Shown: one piece after another, positions 24,083 through 29,656 of the stretch
Position numbering within the stretch: position 1 is the stretch's first letter
How the letters are laid out: each line of letters opens with the position of its first letter
Origin: Burkholderiales bacterium
Lineage (GTDB): Bacteria; Pseudomonadota; Gammaproteobacteria; Burkholderiales; JAEUOS01
DNA length: 29,656 bases
Assembly (NCBI GenBank): GCA_947456845.1
Contig: CANGUJ010000005.1
Location: 1 to 29,656, forward strand
Direction: 5' to 3'
The notes under the pieces: generated by a model
The model's input: the letters and a program-made list of their open reading frames with translations, nothing else
Databases searched by the model: none
Told to the model about the DNA's origin: nothing
Made by a program: the position numbers and the translations under genes

Positions 24083-24175
24083 GTCACTGATATCCGCAAA
24101 TCCGAAGAGATGGCCCCCCTTCCGCAGCACTGGATTGTACATGCCGAGCCGCAAAAGCCGGGTTTGCCGCCGTTC

Positions 24176-25297
24176 CTACTTGAAATCCGCCATCATCTGG
24201 TCGGCGATGGTTATACCCTCGGAAGTGGCGGCGCAAAGATCGGCATACGCCGCAAAAGGAGGCGGTGCCGGGAGCCCTTCGTCAAGCAAGTGGTCGTTGC
24301 GAAAGGTCATGCCGAGGGCTGCGAACGAGCCGTAAATCCTGATGGCCCGCTGCATGATGCGCGGATGACACGGCCCCAGCCGGCTTTGGTACTCGCCGCT
24401 CATGGCGGCCAACTGTTCCAGGCTTGACTGGCGATAGCGCGAAAGGATTGGAGTCGTACCGCGACCGCGCGCGATGGCTGCGTCCAGTTCGGCGAAGGTG
24501 GACGCAAGCGTCGGCCCGGCCGACAAGTGGTACAGAGAATGTTTGAGCGAGCATTTGAGCGCAAGCTCTATCAGGGCATGCGCTGTCCAGTCGACCGGCA
24601 CGACATCGATCCGTCCCTCCGGCGCTACGGTCCAGCGCTCGAGCAGCATGGCGGTGCGGAACACCCAGAAAATGCTGCCGGAGGGCCGCGTGCCCAGGCT
24701 TGAATGGCCGACGATGATGGTCGGTCGCGCCTGGATAAGCGGCAACTGCGGCAGTTCGCGGCGCAGCTTGCGCTCGATCTCGATCTTGGTTTCGGTATAG
24801 GGCACCAGATGCCGGATCGGGTCGGTCGGGACGTGGTCTTCCGCGACCGGCGGCACGGCGTCGGGGCCGACGCACATGGCCGTGCCGACATGCACGAAGC
24901 GCTCCACCCTGGCCAGCCCCACGAGCCGCTCGGCGAACCTGAACGTGCCATCCACATTGATCGGCCATAGGTCGGGTGTGGTCGCGAAGGTCGTCAGCGC
25001 CGCCGAATTGATCACGTGCGTGACCGCCTCGAGAGCTCGGTCGGCGAAGATGGCATCGGGTGCGGCGAAATCTCCCAGGACGATCTGCTGCGCGGAAACG
25101 CGCGCGAGGGCGGCTGCGGGGACCTCGAACCTGGCAAGGGTGGCGCGGATGCGCTGCGCGCCCTCCTCCTTGCTGGCCGCGCGCACCAGCATGCGCACCT
25201 GCGGCCAGATATCCCGCGTCACCAGGTCGGCGATGACGGCGCCGCCCAGGAATCCAGTGCCGCCGGTAACGAGAAGGCAGGAGCGCGAATCGAACAT
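24176..25297 (-). CDS. Thioester-reductase / NAD-dependent epimerase-like protein
   Basis: The 373-residue extended-SDR protein has the NAD(P) motif TGGTGFLG at 11-18, a YxxxK pair at Y167 and K171 (PYTETKIEIERKL) and a downstream ARPTIIVGHSSLGTRPSG block, all typical of the thioester-reductase/male-sterility group (NAD_binding_4) that reduces acyl thioesters to aldehydes or alcohols. With the ACP and ketosynthase downstream on the same strand, a fatty aldehyde/alcohol or modified acyl product is a reasonable inference. A sugar epimerase role is less likely because of the later motif. ATG 25297 precedes the first strand; 30 extra residues upstream are basic and not conserved-looking. Confidence 0.78.
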   Translation of the reverse strand: MFDSRSCLLVTGGTGFLGGAVIADLVTRDIWPQVRMLVRAASKEEGAQRIRATLARFEVPAAALARVSAQQIVLGDFAAPDAIFADRALEAVTHVINSAALTTFATTPDLWPINVDGTFRFAERLVGLARVERFVHVGTAMCVGPDAVPPVAEDHVPTDPIRHLVPYTETKIEIERKLRRELPQLPLIQARPTIIVGHSSLGTRPSGSIFWVFRTAMLLERWTVAPEGRIDVVPVDWTAHALIELALKCSLKHSLYHLSAGPTLASTFAELDAAIARGRGTTPILSRYRQSSLEQLAAMSGEYQSRLGPCHPRIMQRAIRIYGSFAALGMTFRNDHLLDEGLPAPPPFAAYADLCAATSEGITIADQMMADFK

Positions 25298-25344
25298 GCG
25301 AAGGGGACTCGCCCGGCCGGCGCGGCCATTTGGTAAAAGGCTGA

Positions 25345-25373
25345 AGTATAGGGCTCGCGGACCCTCCGGGTAA
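25345..25373 (-). promoter_or_regulatory. Candidate promoter of the reductase-ACP-ketosynthase module
   Basis: Reading leftward, TTACCC (25373 to 25368) and TATACT (25350 to 25345) are 17 bases apart, with the TATACT 48 bases before ATG 25297. The -10 is good and the -35 poor. It lies in the 143-base gap shared with mrdA. Confidence 0.4.
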
Positions 25374-25427
25374 CGGTGGCGGTTCATGTGCGGGGGAATT
25401 TGCGGAAATCCGCTGTGCGTGGGGGCC

Positions 25428-25431
25428 GGAG
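25428..25431 (+). promoter_or_regulatory. Ribosome binding site deciding the mrdA start
   Basis: GGAG lies 9 bases before TTG 25441 and supports that codon as the start; GTG 25474, the next possible start, has no such site. Confidence 0.5.
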
Positions 25432-25440
25432 ACCCTAGAA

Positions 25441-27483
25441 TTGCAGGCTAGTCAATCCGCGACCGATTCCCACGTGTTTTCCCGCCGCAACAAGCGACGC
25501 CTGTTCCGTACGTTCGAGGCGCCCAGCCTTCCCGGGGGGCGCGCCACCGAACTCAAGAACACCGAGCAGGAAATCCGCGCCTTCCAGCTGCGCCTGGGCG
25601 CCGCCGGGCTGCTGGTCATCGGCTGCTTTGCGCTCCTGTTTGCGCGATTCGTGTATCTGCAGGTCGCAAGCTACGACGAATACCAGTCGGCGGCCGAGGA
25701 AAACCGGATTTCCATCCTGCCGATCGCGCCCAACCGCGGGCTCATCCTCGACCGCAACGGCGTGGTGCTGGCGCGCAACTACTCCGCCTATACCCTGGAA
25801 ATCACGCCCTCCAAGGTGTCAGACCTGGACCAGGTCATCGATGAGTTGGCGCAGCTGGTTGAAATCCAGCCGCGCGACCGAAGGCGCTTCCAGAAACTGC
25901 TGTCGGAGTCCAAGACCTTCGATTCCCTGCCCATCCGCACCCGCCTGACCGATATCGAGGTGGCCCGTTTTGCCGCCAACCGGTGGCGCTTCAAGGGCGT
26001 GGAAATCAAGGCACGCCTGTTCCGCCAGTATCCGCAGGGCGAGAGCGCCGCGCATGTGATCGGCTACATCGGCCGCATCAGCCAGAAAGACCAGGAATTG
26101 CTGGAAGAGCGCGATCTGGTCGCCAACTATAAGGGCTCCGAGCACATCGGCAAGATCGGCATCGAGCAAAGCTACGAGCGGGAGTTGCATGGCACCACCG
26201 GCTCCGAGCAGGTGGAGGTCGACGCCGGCGGCCGGGCGGTGCGCACCCTGTCGCGCACTGCGCCGGTCTCCGGGAACAACCTGGTCCTGACGATCGACAT
26301 CGAACTGCAGAAGATCGCCGAGGAAGCGCTGGGCAATCGCAAGGGCGCCGTCGTGGCGATCGATCCCCTGACCGGCGAGCTGCTTGCGTTCGCCAGCCGG
26401 CCGTCGTTCGACCCCAACCTTTTCGTCGACGGCATAGACAGCGCCAACTGGGATGCGCTCAACAATTCCCCCGACAAGCCGCTCCTGAACCGGCCGCTGC
26501 GCGGCGCCTATCCGCCCGGGTCGACCTACAAGCCCTTCATGGCGCTGGCCGCGCTCAATACCGGCAAGCGCCGGCCCGAGCAGTCGATCAGCGACCCCGG
26601 ATATTTCATGTTCGGCAACCATCGCTTCCGCGACGACAAGGTCGGCGGCCATGGCACTGTGGACATGGTGAAGTCGATCGTCGTCTCCTGCGACACCTAT
26701 TACTACGTGCTCGCCAACGACATGGGCGTCGATACGATCGCCCGCCAGATGGCGCCGTTCGGTTTCGGTGCGCTGACCGGCATCGATATCGAGGGGGAGC
26801 TGCCCGGCGTGCTGCCGTCCACCTGGTGGAAGGCCAAGCGCTTCCGGCGCCCGGAGCAGCAGAAGTGGTATGCGGGTGAAACCATTTCGATCGGCATTGG
26901 CCAGGGCTACAACGCCTATACGCCCCTGCAGCTTGCCCATGCCACCGCCATCATCGCAGCCGACGGCCTGGTCAAAACGCCGCGCCTGGTGCGCCACGTG
27001 CACGATCTGCGCACCGACGAGAAGCGCCCGGTCGAGTTGCCGGTCGCCAAGGACGCACTGGGACAGCCGCGCCCACAGAAGCTGCCATTCAAGCCTGAGC
27101 ATCTGGCCGTGATCAAGGAGGGGCTCGAAGGCGTGCCGATTTCCGGAACCAGCGCCCGCGCCTTCGCCGGCGCAGCGTATGTGAGCGCCGGCAAGACCGG
27201 AACCGCGCAGGTATTCACCATCAAGCAGAACGAGAAGTACGATGCCAAGCGCGTAGCCGAGCATCTGCGCGATCATGCCTGGTACATGGCTTATGCGCCT
27301 GTTGACAAGCCGCGCATCGCGCTCGCGGTCCTAGTGGAGAACGGCGGCTTCGGCGCGCAATCGGCGGCGCCGATCGCGCGACAGGTGTTCGATTTCCACC
27401 TGACCGGCAAGCGCCCCGAAAAGGCCGGACAGGCGCCGTTCCTCGGCAAATCCGGCGCGGGTGCGGAAGGCGAGGATGATTAG
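25441..27483 (+). CDS. mrdA: Penicillin-binding protein 2 (elongasome transpeptidase)
   Basis: The 680-residue class B PBP crosslinks lateral-wall peptidoglycan. It has a cytosolic basic start, one membrane helix (about residues 55-75), a pedestal/dimerisation domain with APNRGLILDRNGVVLARN, and the transpeptidase domain with the active Ser S361 in STYKPF (SxxK with K364), SCD at 416-418 and KTG at 585-587 (SAGKTGTAQV). TTG 25441 is preferred because of the GGAG upstream; the N-terminal extension before TELKNTEQE (about 37 residues, RRNKRRLFRTFE) is longer than usual, so a later start is not excluded. Its stop overlaps the mrdB start region. Confidence 0.95.
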   Translation: MQASQSATDSHVFSRRNKRRLFRTFEAPSLPGGRATELKNTEQEIRAFQLRLGAAGLLVIGCFALLFARFVYLQVASYDEYQSAAEENRISILPIAPNRGLILDRNGVVLARNYSAYTLEITPSKVSDLDQVIDELAQLVEIQPRDRRRFQKLLSESKTFDSLPIRTRLTDIEVARFAANRWRFKGVEIKARLFRQYPQGESAAHVIGYIGRISQKDQELLEERDLVANYKGSEHIGKIGIEQSYERELHGTTGSEQVEVDAGGRAVRTLSRTAPVSGNNLVLTIDIELQKIAEEALGNRKGAVVAIDPLTGELLAFASRPSFDPNLFVDGIDSANWDALNNSPDKPLLNRPLRGAYPPGSTYKPFMALAALNTGKRRPEQSISDPGYFMFGNHRFRDDKVGGHGTVDMVKSIVVSCDTYYYVLANDMGVDTIARQMAPFGFGALTGIDIEGELPGVLPSTWWKAKRFRRPEQQKWYAGETISIGIGQGYNAYTPLQLAHATAIIAADGLVKTPRLVRHVHDLRTDEKRPVELPVAKDALGQPRPQKLPFKPEHLAVIKEGLEGVPISGTSARAFAGAAYVSAGKTGTAQVFTIKQNEKYDAKRVAEHLRDHAWYMAYAPVDKPRIALAVLVENGGFGAQSAAPIARQVFDFHLTGKRPEKAGQAPFLGKSGAGAEGEDD

Positions 27484-28609
27484 GCGTGCGCTTGCCAGGG
27501 TGTTCGGCGGCATCGACGCCCCATTGATGACCATCGCCGGCCTGCTGATCGGTGTGGGCATGCTGGTCCTTTTTTCGGCCACCTATGACCAGCCTGCGCG
27601 CTTTTTTGACCAATTGCGCAATTTCGGCATCGCGCTCCTGGTGATGTGGGTGGTGGCCCAGGTGCCGCCGCAGACCCTGATGCGCCTGGCTGTACCTGTC
27701 TATCTGGTCGGTGTGGCGCTTCTGGTTGCGGTGTTCCTGTTCGGCGTACGCAAGAAGGGCGCGACCCGCTGGCTCAACCTGGGCATCACCACCATCCAGC
27801 CCTCGGAGATCATGAAGATCGCCATGCCGCTGATGATCGCATGGTATTTCCACAAGCACGAGGTGCTGGTGCGCGCGCGCGACTACCTGGTCACAGGCCT
27901 GTTGCTGATACTGCCGGTCGGACTGATCGCCAAGCAGCCCGACCTCGGCACCGCCATCCTGGTGTTTGCCGCCGGCGCGTACGTGATGTTCTTTGCCGGA
28001 CTGTCGTGGAAGCTGATATTGCCGGCCTTTATCGCCGGCGTGGTCTCGGTCGGCTGCGTGATTGCCTTCGAGGAGCGCATCTGCCAGAGCGGCGTGGTTT
28101 GGCCGGGCTTCAAGGAATACCAGAAGCACCGGGTCTGCACCTTGCTGGACCCGGCGTCGGACCCGTTGGGCAAGGGTTTCCACACCATCCAGTCGGTAAT
28201 CGCCGTGGGCTCCGGCGGCGCGACCGGCAAGGGCTGGCTCAAGGGTACGCAGGCGCATCTCGAATTCATTCCGGAGCGCCATACCGATTTCATCTTCGCC
28301 GTGTATTCCGAGGAGTTCGGCCTGATCGGCAACTTCGCGTTGATCATCCTGTACTGTGCGTTGATTGCGCGCGGCTTCATGATCGCGGCCAATGCGCCGA
28401 CCTTCTTTGCGCGCTTGCTGGCCGGCGCCATCACGATGATTTTCTTCACCTATGCCTTCGTGAACATGGGCATGGTCAGCGGCATCCTGCCTGTGGTGGG
28501 CGTACCTTTGCCCCTGATAAGCTACGGCGGGACCGCGCTGGTCACCCTGTTCCTGGGCATCGGCATGCTCATGAGCATACAGAGGCACAGAAAGCTGGTG
28601 CAGACCTGA
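27476..28609 (+). CDS. mrdB: Rod-shape glycosyltransferase RodA (SEDS family)
   Basis: The 377-residue SEDS protein polymerises lipid II with PBP2. About ten membrane helices are present, with family blocks GATRWLNLGITTIQPSEIMKIA, AKQPDLGTAILVF (catalytic-site Asp), the periplasmic loop with YQKHRVCTLLDPASDPLGKGFHTIQSVIAVGSGG, and HTDFIFAVYSEEFGLIG, ending PLISYGGTALVTLFLGIGMLMS. ATG 27476 lies inside the last codons of mrdA (8-base overlap), with GAAGG before it. The ubiJ gene starts one base after its stop. Confidence 0.97.
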   Translation: MIRRALARVFGGIDAPLMTIAGLLIGVGMLVLFSATYDQPARFFDQLRNFGIALLVMWVVAQVPPQTLMRLAVPVYLVGVALLVAVFLFGVRKKGATRWLNLGITTIQPSEIMKIAMPLMIAWYFHKHEVLVRARDYLVTGLLLILPVGLIAKQPDLGTAILVFAAGAYVMFFAGLSWKLILPAFIAGVVSVGCVIAFEERICQSGVVWPGFKEYQKHRVCTLLDPASDPLGKGFHTIQSVIAVGSGGATGKGWLKGTQAHLEFIPERHTDFIFAVYSEEFGLIGNFALIILYCALIARGFMIAANAPTFFARLLAGAITMIFFTYAFVNMGMVSGILPVVGVPLPLISYGGTALVTLFLGIGMLMSIQRHRKLVQT

Positions 28610-28610
28610 G

Positions 28611-29192
28611 ATGATTCCGATCGTCGAGTTCGTCAACCATGTGCTCGGGCAGCATGCCTGGGCGCGCGCCCGTCTGGCCGTCCATGCGGGCAAGCGCATC
28701 CGCTTCGAATCCGGCCTCATCGATACGCGGCTCGAGATCACCGCTTCCGGGACGCTGGCGCCCGCGGCGGACGAAGCCGGCGCGAGCATCGTGTTTCGCA
28801 TCGATCCGGCCCAGTTGCCGCTGATGCTGGCCGATCCGGGTGCCGCATTGAAGAGGGTCCATATCGAAGGCGATGCCGAACTCGCGCAACTGGTAGGAAC
28901 GCTTGCCCGCGAAGTGCGCTGGGACGCCGAGGAAGACCTGAGCCGCGTGGTCGGCGACGTGCCCGCCTTTCACGCGATGCGCGCCGCGCGCGGGCTCGCC
29001 GCCTGGGGGCTGGACGCCGCGCAGCGGCTTGCCGGCACCAGTACCGCCTACCTGGCCGAGGAGGCGCCAGTGCTGGTTCGCCAGGCGGCATTGGAGGAAC
29101 ATGCCGAGGCGGTCTCTGCGCTGCGGGATGCCTGCGCCCGCATGGAAAAGCGCATCGCCTTGCTTGAAGGCCGGCGCAGAGCCCGCGCCTAG
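28611..29192 (+). CDS. ubiJ: Ubiquinone biosynthesis accessory factor UbiJ (SCP2-like)
   Basis: The 193-residue protein matches UbiJ: a SCP2-like lipid-binding domain (about 15-110, GKRIRFESGLIDTRLEITASG and FRIDPAQLPLMLADPGAALKRVHIEGDAELAQLV), then a helical C-terminal tail (LAEEAPVLVRQAALEEHAEAVSALRDACARMEKRIALLE) like that of UbiJ. In known systems it holds polyprenyl-phenol intermediates in the soluble Ubi complex with UbiK. It starts one base after mrdB, and its stop overlaps the convergent kinase gene by 3 bases. Placement next to mrdB rather than ubiE/ubiB is less common, so the symbol is a family call. Confidence 0.82.
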   Translation: MIPIVEFVNHVLGQHAWARARLAVHAGKRIRFESGLIDTRLEITASGTLAPAADEAGASIVFRIDPAQLPLMLADPGAALKRVHIEGDAELAQLVGTLAREVRWDAEEDLSRVVGDVPAFHAMRAARGLAAWGLDAAQRLAGTSTAYLAEEAPVLVRQAALEEHAEAVSALRDACARMEKRIALLEGRRRARA

Positions 29193-29656
29193 CGGCGCGT
29201 CGCCAGCAGCGCTTCCACCTCGGCGCGTCCGGGCATGCTGCGCGAGCCCAGCCTGGCGACCTTGATCGCCGCGGCCGCCGAGGCGAACTCGATCGCGCTT
29301 GCGAGCGCCTGACCCTCGGCGATGCAAAGCGCGAAGGCGCCGTGGAAAGCGTCCCCGGCGCCGGTGGTGTCGACAGCCGCGGCCGCGAAGGCGGGGGTAT
29401 GGCGCAGCTCGTCAGGGTGGTTCGCGCTGACCCACTGGCAGCCCCGCTCGCCGCGCGTGACCACCGCGGCGCGCGCGCCTGCGGCCAATGCCTCGCGCAA
29501 TCCGGCCAGGAGCGCGGCGTCGGTGAAGCAGGCGAAGCCCGGCTCGGAGAAAACGGCGTAATCCGCGCCGCCCACGAGGCGCCGCAACGCGTCGCGTTCG
29601 CCGGTGTCGCCATCGAGCACGGACGGCACACCCTGCGCGCGCGCTGCGGCCAATGC
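29189..29656 (-). CDS. PfkB/ribokinase-family sugar kinase, C-terminal part
   Basis: The gene runs off the right edge; its start lies outside, and 155 codons are visible. The visible part has the C-terminal PfkB signature DTTGAGDAFHGAFA, with the catalytic Asp of GAGD, preceded by the AVVTRGERGCQWV strand and the SEPGF segment of the nucleotide domain, and ends with VEALLATRR. The family phosphorylates sugars or nucleosides with ATP; the substrate specificity lies in the missing N-terminal half and cannot be told. Confidence 0.88.
   Translation of the reverse strand, partial: ALAAARAQGVPSVLDGDTGERDALRRLVGGADYAVFSEPGFACFTDAALLAGLREALAAGARAAVVTRGERGCQWVSANHPDELRHTPAFAAAAVDTTGAGDAFHGAFALCIAEGQALASAIEFASAAAAIKVARLGSRSMPGRAEVEALLATRR

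Noticed and set aside
27221..28801. Long minus-strand open frame opposite mrdB
   Set aside because: It is a shadow of the conserved RodA gene, with no recognisable domain and a low-complexity His/Gln/Asp-rich translation.
1..29656. tRNA genes, CRISPR arrays, insertion sequences or prophage genes
   Set aside because: I looked for repeats in series, terminal inverted repeats with transposase frames, and cloverleaf patterns, and found nothing convincing by eye.

Overview
The window (about 29.7 kb, roughly two thirds G+C) looks like the chromosome of a betaproteobacterium, most likely of the Rhodocyclales or a near relative. The basis is the protein style and the gene order: gatCAB divergent from mreBCD, followed by mrdA-mrdB, with pyrE and an exodeoxyribonuclease III gene nearby. 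This placement rests on recognition of families, not on a search. Coding density is very high, no gap exceeds 200 bases, and I see no RNA genes, insertion sequences, CRISPR arrays or phage genes.

Layout. (1) 1-5029: the end of an Ala/Lys-rich small protein gene, a stand-alone FIST sensory-domain protein, a convergent TPR + GT41 (O-GlcNAc-transferase-like) gene, a short-chain dehydrogenase and an EamA/DMT exporter. (2) 5151-13464: eight same-strand, tightly packed genes that read as one operon. It starts with an ArsS-type radical SAM protein, followed by a GST (beta-etherase-like), a HAD hydrolase, a degenerate metallophosphoesterase-like protein, a VTT/TVP38 membrane domain fused to a mercuric-reductase-like flavoprotein, a DUF547 secreted protein, a TIGR04283-type glycosyltransferase and a 'SelD N-terminal-like' flavoprotein. 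A 7+7 bp dyad sits just upstream of the first gene. (3) 13478-16122: an isoprenylcysteine-methyltransferase-like membrane protein and exonuclease III (minus strand), then pyrE and a DUF4124 coiled-coil protein (plus strand). (4) 16213-19610, minus strand: gatC-gatA-(69-residue conserved-looking small protein)-gatB, the tRNA-dependent amidotransferase. (5) 19806-28609: the rod-shape machinery mreB-mreC-mreD and mrdA(PBP2)-mrdB(RodA), interrupted by an opposite-strand module of thioester-reductase-like protein, acyl carrier protein and ketosynthase. (6) 28611-29656: ubiJ and the C-terminal part of a PfkB-family kinase.

The most interesting part is region 2. The radical SAM protein and the glycosyltransferase belong to families annotated as arsenosugar biosynthesis (earlier called rSAM/selenodomain-associated). 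Here they sit with redox, membrane and secreted partners but without an arsM methyltransferase in view. Two members (the metallophosphoesterase-like protein and the SelD-N-like flavoprotein) have lost textbook metal- or cofactor-binding residues, and the VTT-fused flavoprotein lacks the lipoamide-dehydrogenase catalytic His. Together they suggest a coherent but unassigned envelope or small-molecule modification pathway. The second point of interest is the ketosynthase/ACP/reductase module lodged between mreD and mrdA.
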